Of a stretch of 64,000 nucleotides of DNA, positions 42,129-52,108 are shown piece after piece. Made by a program: the position numbers and the translations under genes. How positions within the stretch are numbered: position 1 is the first letter of the stretch; each line of letters begins with the position of its first letter. Below the pieces are notes generated by a model. It did not search any database, was not told the DNA's origin, and saw only the letters and a program-made list of their open reading frames with translations. The stretch is from Amycolatopsis sp. EV170708-02-1. Lineage in GTDB: Bacteria > Actinomycetota > Actinomycetes > Mycobacteriales > Pseudonocardiaceae. The stretch is taken from the NCBI RefSeq assembly GCF_022479115.1, contig NZ_CP092497.1, forward strand, positions 6,386,001-6,450,000, in the 5' to 3' direction.

Positions 42129-43625
42129 ATGAACGTGCCCATCCGCGATCCACGCCGCTGGTGGATCCTGATCGTGCTCTGCCTGAGCACGCTCGTGCTG
42201 GTGGTCGACAACATGGTGCTGACGGTCGCCGTGCCGCCGCTGGCCGAGGATCTCGGCGCGAGCGCCCAGGACACGCAATGGATCCTGGACTCCTACATCC
42301 TGGTGTTCGCCGGGCTGCTGCTCACGTCGGGAAGTCTCGGCGACCGGTTCGGGCGCCGAAAGGTGATGGTCATCGGCCTCCTCCTGTTCGGGGTGGCCTC
42401 ACTCGTCGCGGCGTTCGCCGCGAACCCGCTCGAACTGATCGCTTCCCGCGCCGTGATGGGCGTCGGCGGCGCGCTGATCATGCCGAGCACCCTGTCGATC
42501 CTGATCACCGTCTTCGACGACGAGGAACGCCGCAAGGCGATGGCGGCCTGGAGCGCGGTCGCGATGATCGGCCTGATCGGCGGCCCGGTGCTGGGTGGCG
42601 TGCTGATCGCGTGGTTCTGGTGGGGCGCGGTGTTCCTGATCAACGTGCCGATCGTCGTCATCGCGGTGCTCGCCGCGTTCACCCTGATGCCGGAGTCCAA
42701 GGGCCCGTGGCAGAAGCCGGACCCGCTCGGCGCCGTCCTCTCCGCGGCGGGCATGGTCGCGCTGGTCTGGACGATCATCGAGCTGCCCAAGCACGGTCTC
42801 GCCGAAGCCGGAACCCTGATCCCGCTGGCGATCGCGGCGGTGAGCCTGACCGGTTTCGTGTTCTGGGAGCGGCACACGCCGTCGCCGATGGTCCCGCTGA
42901 AGCTGTTCCGCAAGCGCAACTTCAGTGGCGGCAGCCTGTCGCTCACGCTGGTGCAGATCGGCAACGGCGGCCTGCTGCTGCTCCTGACCCAGTACCTGCA
43001 GTTCGTGCTGGGCTACACGCCGACCGAGGCGGGGCTCGCGTTCATCCCGATGGCCATCGCCTCTCTGCTGTTCAACACCCTCGGCGCCACGCTGGGCCGG
43101 AAGATCGGCAACCGCGCGCTGGCCACGGGCGGGATGATCGTGATGGCGGGCGGCTTCGGCCTGCTCGCGACGCTCTCGGCGAACGAGGGCTTCCTGCTGC
43201 CCGCGGCCGCGCTGTTCCTGCTCGGTACGGGCGGCGGGCTGGCGATGCCGGCGGCGATCGCGGCGCTGATGGGCGAGGTCCCGGAGGAGCAGGCCGGGGT
43301 CGGCTCCGCGCTCAACGACACCATCCAGCAGCTGGGCGCCGCGCTCGGCATCGCGATCCTGGGCAGCATCGTGTCGAGCCTGTTCACCTCGCAGATGCCC
43401 GACTCCGCCCCGGCTCAGGCGCGGCTTTCGATCGGTGACGCCTTCGCGACCGGTCACGACGGCATCATCGCCGCGGCCCGCGAATCGTTCACCTCGGCGA
43501 TGTCGACGACGTTCCTGGCGAGCGCGATCGGTGTGCTGGCCGCCGCGGTGGTCGCGTTCCTGGTGATGCGGGACAAGAAGACCGCGCCGGTTTCGCCCGG
43601 CGAGAACGTCCCGGTCACGGCCTGA
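42129..43625 (+). CDS. MFS drug exporter, DHA2 (EmrB/QacA) family
   Basis: A 498-residue transporter with 14 predicted membrane segments. Motif A appears as GSLGDRFGRRKVMVIG, and motif C-like Gly-rich helices are present (SRAVMGVGGALIMPSTLSIL). The family expels cationic dyes, antibiotics and antiseptics with proton antiport; the substrate here is unknown. GGGGG precedes the ATG. Control by the divergent TetR is likely. Confidence 0.9.
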   Translation: MNVPIRDPRRWWILIVLCLSTLVLVVDNMVLTVAVPPLAEDLGASAQDTQWILDSYILVFAGLLLTSGSLGDRFGRRKVMVIGLLLFGVASLVAAFAANPLELIASRAVMGVGGALIMPSTLSILITVFDDEERRKAMAAWSAVAMIGLIGGPVLGGVLIAWFWWGAVFLINVPIVVIAVLAAFTLMPESKGPWQKPDPLGAVLSAAGMVALVWTIIELPKHGLAEAGTLIPLAIAAVSLTGFVFWERHTPSPMVPLKLFRKRNFSGGSLSLTLVQIGNGGLLLLLTQYLQFVLGYTPTEAGLAFIPMAIASLLFNTLGATLGRKIGNRALATGGMIVMAGGFGLLATLSANEGFLLPAAALFLLGTGGGLAMPAAIAALMGEVPEEQAGVGSALNDTIQQLGAALGIAILGSIVSSLFTSQMPDSAPAQARLSIGDAFATGHDGIIAAARESFTSAMSTTFLASAIGVLAAAVVAFLVMRDKKTAPVSPGENVPVTA

Positions 43626-43630
43626 CGCGC

Positions 43631-43682
43631 GCTATGAAAGGTCCCTTCCTCGCAATTTCGCGAGGAAGGGACCTTTCATAGC
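43631..43682. terminator. Bidirectional hairpin terminator (23-bp arms)
   Basis: Arms 43631-43653 and 43660-43682 (GCTATGAAAGGTCCCTTCC...) are perfectly complementary with a 6-nt loop. They fill the gap between the convergent MFS and ftsY genes. Confidence 0.8.
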
Positions 43683-43687
43683 ATTGG

Positions 43688-44992
43688 CTAGCTGCTCAGA
43701 AGCGCGTCGACGAAAGCGCCCGGCTCGAACGGCGCCAGATCGTCCGGCCCCTCACCGAGGCCGACCAGCTTCACCGGGACCCCGAGTTCGCGCTGCACCT
43801 GGAAGACGATGCCGCCCTTCGCGGTGCCGTCCAGTTTGGTCAGGACGATGCCCGTGACGTCGATGACCTCCGAGAACACGCGGGCCTGCATCAGCCCGTT
43901 CTGCCCGGTGGTGGCGTCGAGCACCAGCAGCACCTCGTCGACCTTCGCCTGCTTCTCGACGACTCGCTTGACCTTGCCCAGCTCGTCCATCAGGCCGGTC
44001 TTGGTGTGCAGGCGGCCGGCCGTGTCGACCAGGACCGCGTCCACGCCCGCCTCGGTGCCGCGTTTGACGGCGTCGAAGGCGACCGCCGCCGGGTCCGCGC
44101 CTTCCTTGCCGCGCACGACCTCGGCGCCCACGCGCTCGGCCCACGTCTGCAGCTGGTCCGCCGCGGCGGCGCGGAAGGTGTCGGCCGCGCCGAGCACCAC
44201 GGTGCTCCCCTGCGCGACGAGCACGCGGGCGAGTTTGCCGGTGGTGGTGGTCTTGCCGGTGCCGTTGACCCCGGCGACCAGCACGACGGCGGGCTGCTTC
44301 TTCCCGTCGACGGTGTGCGGCAGCGCGCGGACGGCCCGCACCGCGTCGGTCGACAGGGCGGCGGTCAGCACCTCCTGCAACACCGCGCGCGCCTCTTCCG
44401 AGGTCCGCACGGCGCGACGCTTCAGCTCGTCGCGAAGTCGCTCGACGATCTCGGTGGTCGTCGCGGCACCGAGGTCCGCCATGAGCAGCGTGTCCTCGAC
44501 GTCCTGCCACGAGTCCTCGTCGAGGTCACCGGCGCCCAGCAGGCCGAGCAGGCTCTGCCCGAACACCGAACGGGACTTGCCCAGCCTGCCGCGCAGCCGC
44601 TCCAGCCGTCCGGTGGCCGGGGCGATCTCCTCGGCGGGGGCGGGCTCGGGGGCCGTTTCCTCGGCAGGTTCGGGAAGTTCGACGTCGCGCACCGTGCGCT
44701 GCGCGGAATCCCTCGGCACCGACGCGTCGTCCCCGACGGCGGGCTGGCCGTCGGTCTCCGGGCGATCCTCGACCGGGTGTTCCGGTTCCTCGGTCTCCTC
44801 GCCGCCGGGAGCGAGCGCGATCCCGCCCGTCGCGGTATAGCCGCCGCCCTTCGGCTTCTCGACGACGTCGGCAGCCTTGGACTCGTCCAGGCTGATCCGG
44901 CGGCGGCGCGCGATGAGCAGCCCGGACACCAGAACGGCGACCAGGACCACGACGGCAACGACAACGATCCAGAACCAGGGGCTACTCGACAC
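43688..44992 (-). CDS. ftsY: Signal recognition particle receptor FtsY
   Basis: The SRP receptor GTPase that docks ribosome-SRP complexes at the membrane. Its 434 residues comprise an N-terminal membrane helix (WFWIVVVAVVVLVAVLVSG) as in actinobacteria, an acidic Glu/Pro-rich linker (about 50-140), the N domain, and the G domain with GVNGTGKTTTTGK, DTAGRLHTK and TKLDG. The GTG at 44990-44992 follows GAGGA and begins just before the membrane helix. Confidence 0.95.
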   Translation of the reverse strand: MSSSPWFWIVVVAVVVLVAVLVSGLLIARRRRISLDESKAADVVEKPKGGGYTATGGIALAPGGEETEEPEHPVEDRPETDGQPAVGDDASVPRDSAQRTVRDVELPEPAEETAPEPAPAEEIAPATGRLERLRGRLGKSRSVFGQSLLGLLGAGDLDEDSWQDVEDTLLMADLGAATTTEIVERLRDELKRRAVRTSEEARAVLQEVLTAALSTDAVRAVRALPHTVDGKKQPAVVLVAGVNGTGKTTTTGKLARVLVAQGSTVVLGAADTFRAAAADQLQTWAERVGAEVVRGKEGADPAAVAFDAVKRGTEAGVDAVLVDTAGRLHTKTGLMDELGKVKRVVEKQAKVDEVLLVLDATTGQNGLMQARVFSEVIDVTGIVLTKLDGTAKGGIVFQVQRELGVPVKLVGLGEGPDDLAPFEPGAFVDALLSS

Positions 44993-45144
44993 GGCGTCAT
45001 CCTCGCATCCGCACCCCGCCGCGCTCAGACGCCCCACGGGAAGGAAGCCGATCTTGTCAAGCACCCACTGGATAGGACTCATTTCGGACAAGAAGAAACA
45101 GTCCCGCTTGCGCGGTCTCCGGAACGAGGGCTAGACCACTTCGA

Positions 45145-46353
45145 ATGACGGTTTTCTCCGGCACTGGGGTCCGGATCATCGGGCTCATCTCCGGCACCTC
45201 GATCGACGGGATCGACGTGGCGGCCGCCGAACTGCGTGCCGACGGGGACACGGTGGTGCTCTCCCCGCTCGGCCAGCTCGAAGTCCCTTACCCCGAAGCG
45301 CTCCGCGAAGCCCTGCTCGCCGCCCTCCCGCCGAATCCCTGCGACGCCGAGCAACTGACCAAACTCGACACCCTGGTGGGCCAGGCCTTCGCCGAGGCGG
45401 CCACGCGCGGCGTCGAAGAACTGGCCGGTGGCGAAGCGGACGTCGTCGCCTCGCTGGGCCAGACGGTGTTCCACTGGGTCGAAGACGGAACCGCACGCGG
45501 CACGCTGCAACTGGGGAACCCGGCGTGGATCGCCGAACGCACCGGGCTGCCGGTGGTGGCCGATCTGCGCGTCCGCGACGTCGCCGCCGGCGGGCACGGT
45601 GCGCCGCTCGCCAGCACGATGGACGCGTTGTGGTTACGGGAAATGGCCGCGCTCGGCCCGGTCGCGGCGCTGAACATCGGCGGTATCGCGAACATCACCG
45701 TGGTGCCCGCCGAGGGCGATGTCCTGGCCTACGACACGGGCCCCGGCAACGCCTTGATGGACATCGCCGCGCATCGCGCCACCGGCGAACGTGCCGACAT
45801 CGACGGCGCGCTCGCCCTGCGCGGCACCGTCCGGCCCGACCTGCTGGCGAAACTCCTGCTCGACCCGTATTACGCGGCCGCGCCGCCGAAATCCACCGGC
45901 AAGGAACTGTTCCACGGCGCGTACCTCGACGCGGCACTCGACGGGCTCCCGCCGGTCGGCGCGGAAGATCTCCTGGCGACGCTGACCGAACTGACCGCGG
46001 TGACCATCGCCGCGGAATGCCGTCGCCACGGCATCGCCACGCTGATCGTCTCCGGCGGCGGCGCCGACAATCCGGCGCTGATGGCCGCGCTCGCCAGGAA
46101 TCTGCCGGGTACGGCGCTGAAGACCAGCGACGACCACGGGCTGCCGCGCGCGGGCAAAGAGGCATACCTGACCATTCTGCTCGGCTGGCTGACGTGGTCC
46201 GGCGTCCCCGGGAACCTCCCGTCGGCGACCGGCGCCCGCGGCCACCGGTTGCTCGGCAGCATCACCCCGGGCGCGGGTCCCCTGCGGCTCCCCGCCCCGC
46301 ATACCTCAACCGTGACCCGGCTACGGGTAGCGGCGAAGACCGGCGAGCGATAG
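45145..46353 (+). CDS. anmK: Anhydro-N-acetylmuramic acid kinase
   Basis: Phosphorylates and opens 1,6-anhydro-MurNAc released from cell-wall turnover, giving MurNAc-6-phosphate. The 402-residue protein has the nucleotide motif GLISGTSIDGID, the Asp in DLRVRDVAAGGHGAPL, and NIGGIANITV. The start has no obvious ribosome-binding site. It is followed after 9 nt by a sodium/solute symporter gene, suggesting co-transcription. Confidence 0.92.
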   Translation: MTVFSGTGVRIIGLISGTSIDGIDVAAAELRADGDTVVLSPLGQLEVPYPEALREALLAALPPNPCDAEQLTKLDTLVGQAFAEAATRGVEELAGGEADVVASLGQTVFHWVEDGTARGTLQLGNPAWIAERTGLPVVADLRVRDVAAGGHGAPLASTMDALWLREMAALGPVAALNIGGIANITVVPAEGDVLAYDTGPGNALMDIAAHRATGERADIDGALALRGTVRPDLLAKLLLDPYYAAAPPKSTGKELFHGAYLDAALDGLPPVGAEDLLATLTELTAVTIAAECRRHGIATLIVSGGGADNPALMAALARNLPGTALKTSDDHGLPRAGKEAYLTILLGWLTWSGVPGNLPSATGARGHRLLGSITPGAGPLRLPAPHTSTVTRLRVAAKTGER

Positions 46354-46362
46354 GAGATACGG

Positions 46363-47946
46363 ATGCGCGCACTTGACCTCGCGATCATCGGGCTTTTTCT
46401 GGTCGGCATGCCCTTGCTGGGCGTCTGGATCGGTGGCAAACAGAAATCCGGCTCCGACTACTTCGTCGGCGAAGGCAAGATCTCCTGGTGGGTGGCCTGC
46501 CTTTCGGTGGTCTCCGCGGAGACGTCCACCCTCACCGTGCTCTCCGTGCCGACGGTGGCCTACATCGCCACCCCGGGCGACGGCGGCATGACGTATCTGG
46601 CCTTGGCGATCGGTTACATCGCGGGCCGGATCGTGGTGTCGATGGTGCTGTTGCCGCGTTACGTGGCGGGCAACCTAGTCACCGCGTACGCCTTCCTGGG
46701 CAAACGCTTCGGCAGCGGGCTGCAGGGCACCGCGTCGGTGACCTTCCTGCTCACCCGCACGCTGGCCGACGGCATCCGGCTGTTCGCCACCGCGATCCCG
46801 ATCAAGGTGGTGATGGCGGCCTACGGCCTGAACGTCTCGTACTGGACCATCGTGCTCGGCCTCGGCATCGCGATGGTGCTCTACAGCTTCTTCGGCGGCG
46901 TCCGCGCCGTCGTCTGGGTCGACGCGATCCAGATGCTCTGGTACATCCTCGGCGCGGTCGTGGTGATCTGGGCGATCTCCAGCAGGCTGCCGGACGGCTG
47001 GTTCGGCAAGGCCGTCGACGCGAACAAGTTCCAGATCTTCGACTTCTCCTCGAACATGCTCACCGGGCAGTACGCCTTCTTCACCGCGCTGATCGGCGGC
47101 GCGGTGCTCTCGATGGCGTCGCACGGCTCCGACCAGCTGATCGTGCAGCGCCTCCAGTCCACCAACGACCTGCGCGCCGCACGGAAGGCGTTGGTCGCGA
47201 GCGGTTTCGTGGTGTTCGTGCAGTTCGCGCTGTTCCTGTTCATCGGCGTGCTGCTGTGGGCGCTCTACAACGGACTCAACCCGACGAAGCCGAAGCCCGA
47301 AGGCCTCGGGCTGGGCAACAAGGACGAACTGTTCGCGAACTTCATCGTGAACGACCTGCCGAGCGGCCTGTCCGGGTTCGTGATCGCCGGGATCCTCGCC
47401 GCCGCACTGAGTTCGTCGCTCGGCGCGCTGGCCTCGTCGACGGTGACCGACGTCTACGAACGGGTGATCGGCCGGGAACTCCCGGAGGCCGAACGGCTGA
47501 AGCACGGCCGGATCTGGACGATCGTCTGGGCGGGCGCGCTGATCCTGTGCGCGGGCTTCTTCGCCTCCTCCAACAAGACCTCGGCCGATCCGATCGTGGT
47601 GCAGGCGCTGGGCATCACCGGCTACACCTACGGGGCGCTGCTCGGCGCGTTCCTCTTGGGCCTGCTGTTCAAGCGGGCGAGGCAGGCGGACGCGATCGTG
47701 GCGTTCGTGTCGACGGTGCTCGTGATGGCGTTCGTCATCCTGGGCGTCAAATTCAACAAACCGGACGGCAGCCTGATCGGCGTCGACTTCAGCAAGGCTT
47801 CCGGGAACACCGTGGCGCTGGCGTGGCCCTGGTACACGCTGTGCGGTGTGGTGATCACGCTCGTGGTGGGCGGGTTGCTTTCGCTGCGGCACGGGAGCGT
47901 GGACCCGCTGGCGGAGCCGGACGTGAAGGAGTCCACTCCCGTCTAG
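46363..47946 (+). CDS. Sodium:solute symporter (SSS family)
   Basis: A 527-residue transporter with about 13 membrane segments. The N-terminal sequence (GKQKSGSDYFVGEGKISWWVACLSVVSAETS) is typical of sugar- and sialic-acid-type SSS carriers. AGGAG precedes the ATG. Its operon with anmK suggests uptake of an amino sugar such as anhydro-MurNAc, which is inference. Confidence 0.88.
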   Translation: MRALDLAIIGLFLVGMPLLGVWIGGKQKSGSDYFVGEGKISWWVACLSVVSAETSTLTVLSVPTVAYIATPGDGGMTYLALAIGYIAGRIVVSMVLLPRYVAGNLVTAYAFLGKRFGSGLQGTASVTFLLTRTLADGIRLFATAIPIKVVMAAYGLNVSYWTIVLGLGIAMVLYSFFGGVRAVVWVDAIQMLWYILGAVVVIWAISSRLPDGWFGKAVDANKFQIFDFSSNMLTGQYAFFTALIGGAVLSMASHGSDQLIVQRLQSTNDLRAARKALVASGFVVFVQFALFLFIGVLLWALYNGLNPTKPKPEGLGLGNKDELFANFIVNDLPSGLSGFVIAGILAAALSSSLGALASSTVTDVYERVIGRELPEAERLKHGRIWTIVWAGALILCAGFFASSNKTSADPIVVQALGITGYTYGALLGAFLLGLLFKRARQADAIVAFVSTVLVMAFVILGVKFNKPDGSLIGVDFSKASGNTVALAWPWYTLCGVVITLVVGGLLSLRHGSVDPLAEPDVKESTPV

Positions 47947-47948
47947 GA

Positions 47949-47996
47949 CCTCGTGAGTGGTGAGGACGGTTCTAACCGTCCTCACCACTCACGAGG
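47949..47996. terminator. Bidirectional hairpin terminator (23-bp arms)
   Basis: Arms 47949-47971 and 47974-47996 (CCTCGTGAGTGGTGAGGACG...) are perfectly complementary around two bases. The right arm contains the smc stop codon; the left begins two bases after the symporter stop. Confidence 0.8.
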
Positions 47997-50900
47997 TGAC
48001 GAGCTCCTCTTCGGACGTCCGCAGCCGCTGCGAGATCACCTTCGTGATGCCGTCGCCCTGCATCGAAACGCCGTACAGCGCGTCGGCGATCTCCATGGTC
48101 GGCTTCTGGTGGGTGATGATGATCAGCTGCGAAGAATCCCGCAGCTGCTCCAGCAGCCCGATCAGCCGTCGCATGTTGGTGTCGTCGAGCGCGGCCTCGA
48201 CCTCGTCCATGACGTAGAAGGGCGAAGGCCGGGCGCGGAAGATCGCCACCAGCATGCCGACGGCGACGAGCGACTTCTCGCCACCGGAGAGCAGCGAGAG
48301 CCGCTTGACCTTCTTGCCCGGCGGGCGCGCTTCGACGTCGACGCCGGTGGAGAGCAGGTCGTTGGGCTGCGTGAGCACCATGCGCCCCTCGCCGCCGGGG
48401 AACAGCACGCCGAACACCGTCTCGAACTCGCGCGCGACGTCCTCGTACGCCGACGCGAAGACCTCGAGGATCTTTTCGTCGACCTGTTTGATGACGGCTT
48501 CGAGGTCCTTGCGCGTGTCCTTGAGGTCTTCGAGCTGGGTCGAGAGGAACTTGTACCGCTCCTCCAGCGCCGCGAACTCCTCCAGCGCCAGCGGGTTGAC
48601 CTTGCCCAGCAGGCTCAGGTCCTTCTCCGCGCGCTTCGCCCGGCGAGCCTGGGTGTCGCGGTCGAACGGCATGGGCGGCGGCGGGGTGACGTCCTCTCCG
48701 CGTTCCTTGGCGGCCTCGTATTCGGCCATCTCCCCCGCGCTCGGCGGCACGGGGACGTCCGGGCCGTACTCGGTGACGAGGTCCTCGAGGCCGATGCCGA
48801 AGTCTTCGGCGATCTTGGTTTCGAGCTGTTCCAGCCGCAGCCGCTGCTCGGCGCGCAGCACCTCGTCGCGGTGGACGGCGTCGGTGAGCTTCTCCAGTTC
48901 GCCGGTCAGCTCGCGGACCTTGCTGCGGACCTGGGTCAGCGCGGTCTCCCGCGACTGCCGCTGCGCCTGCGCCTCGTCCCGTTCGTGGGCGGCGCGCTGC
49001 ACGGAGGCCTCGATGCGCTCCAACGCGATCTCGCCGCCGTTGACCACCGCGTTGGCGATCTCGGCGCCGCGTTTCCGCGCGGCCCTGGACTTTTCGGCCC
49101 GTTCGCGGGCCTGCCGCTCGGCGTGCGCGGCCCGGCGGAGCGATTCGGCCTTGCCCTGGATGCTCCGCGCGCGCTCCTCGGCGGTGCGCAGCGCGAGCCG
49201 GGACTCCATCTCCTCCTGGCGGACCGTGCCGAGGTCTTCGGCGGCTTGGTCGCGCTCGGCGGTGTCCGGGTCTTCGTCGACTTCCTGATCGGCGACGGCG
49301 GCCAGCCGCTCTTCGAGTTCGGCGAGCTGCTGCAGTGCCTGTTCACGGCTCTGCTCGACCTTGGCCCGCTGGTTGCTCAGCCGGTCCATTTCGGCCTGCG
49401 CGGCACGCGCGGCCTGCTGCAGCCGGTTCAGCCGCTCGGACGAGCGCGCCTTGCGGACCTTCGCGTCCCCGAGCGCTTCCTTGGCCCTGCCGACCTCTTC
49501 GCGCCGGGCGGCCTGCCCGGCGCGGGCGCCTTCGAGCTCCGCGGCGGTGCGTTCAAGCGCGCGCTCGGCGGCGTTCAGCCGGTCGCCGGCCTCGTCGACC
49601 GCGGCCTGCACCTCGATGACGCTCTCGCTGCGCGCCGAACCACCGACCGCCCAGCGCGCACCGAAGACATCGCCCTCGGGCGTGACCGTGCTGACCTCGG
49701 GGTACACCTCGACGAGACGGCGCGCGGACTCCAGACCGTCCACAATGGCCACCCGGTCGAGCGCGTGCTCGACGGCGGACCGCAACGCGGGCGGCGCCGT
49801 GACCACTTCACGCGCCCAGCGCGCACCCTCGGGCAGCGACGGCCACGCACTGGTGTCCACAGTGGATTCGAGCCCGCCGAGCAGAATGCCCGCACGACCG
49901 GAATCGTTGTCCTTCAAGAACTTCAGCGCGGCGAGCGCGTCGGCGCCGCCGTTGACCGCGACCGCGTCGGCGACCGGGCCGAGCGCCGCGGCCAGCGCGA
50001 CCTCGTGTCCGGCCTCGACGGTGAGCAGCGCGGCCACCGAACCGAGCAGGCCCGGCAGTTCGTGCTGCGCGCCGAGCAGCGCGCCCGCGCCGTCCTTGCG
50101 CCGCAAGCCCATCGACAGCGCTTCGACCCGCGCCTTCTCCGACGCGATCTCGCGTTCGGCGGCCCGCTCGGCCTTGACCAGCTCTTCGACCCTGGCCTTG
50201 GCGGCGTTGTTGGCCTCCACCGCGCGGTCGTGATGCGCTTGCAGGTCGGAGTCGTCGGATTCCTCGACACCACCCGCGGCCTTGGCCTCTTCGAGCTCCT
50301 CGACGGCGATCTCGGCCCGCTCGGCCGCCTCTTCGAGCGACACGGTGAGCCGGTCGATCTCGTCGGAGGTGGCGCCGTTCTTGCTGCGCAGCGCCTCGAC
50401 CTGCCCGGAGAGCTTCGCGAGCCCTTCCCGGCGGTCGGCGATCGCGCGGACGGCGGCCATATGCGCGCGCTCGGCGGCCTGGACGAGGTGTTCGAGCTGC
50501 TCGCGCCGCTGGACGGTCTCCGAAAGCACCAGGCGCGCCTCCGCGACGGCCTCGTTGAGCTCCTGCTCCCGCTCGGCGACCTGCTCGGCCTCGGCGAGCA
50601 GCTCGTCAGGGTCGCGGCCGGTGTTCGCCTGCTGCACGTCGGACGACAGGTGCCGCTGACGCTCCAGCGCGAGACGCACGGTTCCGCGCAACCGCTCGGT
50701 CAGCGCGGAAAGCTTGTACCAGGTCTCCTGGGCCGCGGCGAGCTTCGGCGCGTCCTCGGCGAGCGACGCTTCGAGCTCGGCCTCCTCGGCGGCGACGATC
50801 TCCAGCGCCTGCTCGACCTCCGCACGACGCTGCCGGGCGACGCGCTCGTCGGCCTCTTCCTTGGCGATGCCTTCGCGCTGGGTGACGAGGTCGTGGGCGA

Positions 50901-51588
50901 ACAGCCGCAGCCGGGCGTCGCGCAGCTCGGACTGCACCCACTGCGCCTTGCGGGCGATCTCGGCCTGCTTGCCGAGCGGTTTGAGCTGGCGGCGGAGCTC
51001 GGTGGTGAGGTCGCCGAGGCGGTCGAGGTTGCCCTGCATGTTCGCGAGCTTGCGCAGGGTCTGTTCCTTGCGCTTGCGGTGCTTGAGGACACCGGCCGCC
51101 TCTTCGATGAAGGCGCGGCGCTCCTCGGGCTTGGATTCGAGGATCGCCGAAAGCTGCCCCTGCCCGACGATGACGTGCATCTCGCGGCCGATACCGGAGT
51201 CCGACAGCAGTTCCTGCACGTCCATCAGACGGCAGCGGTCGCCGTTGATCTCGTATTCGCTCGCTCCGTCACGGAACATCCGGCGGGTGATCGAGACCTC
51301 GGAGTACTCGATCGGCAGCGCGCCGTCGGCGTTGTCGATGGTCAGGGTGACCTCGGCGCGCCCGAGCGGGGCACGGCCGGCGGTCCCGGCGAAGATGACG
51401 TCTTCCATCTTGCCGCCGCGAAGGTCCTTCGCGCCCTGGGTGCCCATGACCCAGCGGAGCGCGTCGAGGACGTTCGACTTGCCGGACCCGTTCGGTCCGA
51501 CCACGCAGGTGATGCCCGGCTCGAAACGCAACGTCGTCGCCGAGGCGAAGGACTTGAAGCCCTTGAGCGTCAGGCTCTTCAGGTGCAC
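47989..51588 (-). CDS. smc: Chromosome segregation ATPase SMC
   Basis: The condensin core protein that loops and segregates DNA. Its 1199 residues have the full plan: Walker A GPNGSGKS near residue 35, coiled coil (about 170-500), hinge (about 510-640), second coiled coil (about 660-1020), signature LLSGGEKSLVAVGML and Walker B FYVMDEVEAALDD. The start MHLKSLTLKGFKSFA is canonical. acyP lies 88 bp upstream in the same orientation. Confidence 0.97.
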   Translation of the reverse strand: MHLKSLTLKGFKSFASATTLRFEPGITCVVGPNGSGKSNVLDALRWVMGTQGAKDLRGGKMEDVIFAGTAGRAPLGRAEVTLTIDNADGALPIEYSEVSITRRMFRDGASEYEINGDRCRLMDVQELLSDSGIGREMHVIVGQGQLSAILESKPEERRAFIEEAAGVLKHRKRKEQTLRKLANMQGNLDRLGDLTTELRRQLKPLGKQAEIARKAQWVQSELRDARLRLFAHDLVTQREGIAKEEADERVARQRRAEVEQALEIVAAEEAELEASLAEDAPKLAAAQETWYKLSALTERLRGTVRLALERQRHLSSDVQQANTGRDPDELLAEAEQVAEREQELNEAVAEARLVLSETVQRREQLEHLVQAAERAHMAAVRAIADRREGLAKLSGQVEALRSKNGATSDEIDRLTVSLEEAAERAEIAVEELEEAKAAGGVEESDDSDLQAHHDRAVEANNAAKARVEELVKAERAAEREIASEKARVEALSMGLRRKDGAGALLGAQHELPGLLGSVAALLTVEAGHEVALAAALGPVADAVAVNGGADALAALKFLKDNDSGRAGILLGGLESTVDTSAWPSLPEGARWAREVVTAPPALRSAVEHALDRVAIVDGLESARRLVEVYPEVSTVTPEGDVFGARWAVGGSARSESVIEVQAAVDEAGDRLNAAERALERTAAELEGARAGQAARREEVGRAKEALGDAKVRKARSSERLNRLQQAARAAQAEMDRLSNQRAKVEQSREQALQQLAELEERLAAVADQEVDEDPDTAERDQAAEDLGTVRQEEMESRLALRTAEERARSIQGKAESLRRAAHAERQARERAEKSRAARKRGAEIANAVVNGGEIALERIEASVQRAAHERDEAQAQRQSRETALTQVRSKVRELTGELEKLTDAVHRDEVLRAEQRLRLEQLETKIAEDFGIGLEDLVTEYGPDVPVPPSAGEMAEYEAAKERGEDVTPPPPMPFDRDTQARRAKRAEKDLSLLGKVNPLALEEFAALEERYKFLSTQLEDLKDTRKDLEAVIKQVDEKILEVFASAYEDVAREFETVFGVLFPGGEGRMVLTQPNDLLSTGVDVEARPPGKKVKRLSLLSGGEKSLVAVGMLVAIFRARPSPFYVMDEVEAALDDTNMRRLIGLLEQLRDSSQLIIITHQKPTMEIADALYGVSMQGDGITKVISQRLRTSEEELVTS

Positions 51589-51676
51589 GTCGTGCTGACC
51601 CCTCTGGCTGCGGGAACCGGTCTTTCAATCGGCCCAGGCTACCTGTGTGCTCACGGTGATCGTGGGACGCGGGGCC

Positions 51677-51964
51677 TCAGCGCTCCACGAACCCGCGGAG
51701 CCCGCCCTTCGCGGGCGACCAGCGTTCGACGACGTGGTCCACACTTCCGGGTGATTCCCCGGAACGCAAAGCCGCCAAAAGCCGCTCACAGTGTTCACGA
51801 ACACCCTCCGCCACCACCTCGACACGCCCGTCGGCCAGATTGCCCGCGCTGCCGACCAGCCCCAGCTCAAGCGCCCTGCTGCGGGTCCACCAGCGGAAAC
51901 CGACACCCTGCACCCGACCGTGTACCCACGCGGTCAGCCTGATGTGCGTTACTTCTTCACTCAC
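51677..51964 (-). CDS. acyP: Acylphosphatase
   Basis: A 95-residue acylphosphatase with the signature GRVQGVGFRWWTRSRA, containing the phosphate-binding Arg, and the catalytic Asn in GSAGNLADGRVEVVAEG. I start at the GTG at 51962-51964, which has AGGGGG upstream; the open frame before it is unrelated. The acyP-smc order is common in actinobacteria. Confidence 0.92.
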   Translation of the reverse strand: MSEEVTHIRLTAWVHGRVQGVGFRWWTRSRALELGLVGSAGNLADGRVEVVAEGVREHCERLLAALRSGESPGSVDHVVERWSPAKGGLRGFVER

Positions 51965-52045
51965 GCCCCCTATCGTGCACCATGTGAATGAACGCGGAGG
52001 GTGAACACGACGCCCGCTGTAGTTCGCAGACGGTGAAGCGGCGGT

Positions 52046-52108
52046 GATAATCTCCGCGCCGGGTCCCCACTTCGGGCTACCTCGCCCGGGTAGCCGAACT
52101 CCCCGAAG
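52046..52108 (+). promoter_or_regulatory. -10-like element and leader hairpin
   Basis: GATAAT at 52046-52051 is a good -10 with only a weak -35 (TTCGCA, 17 bp upstream). The leader then folds: CTTCGGG (52070-52076) with CCCGAAG (52102-52108), or the competing inner helix GGCTACC (52075-52081) with GGTAGCC (52089-52095). Purpose unknown. Confidence 0.4.

Noticed and set aside
47953..51942. 1329-codon open frame antisense to smc
   Set aside because: Its composition is that of a GC-rich shadow frame. The opposite strand carries an unmistakable SMC with all motifs.
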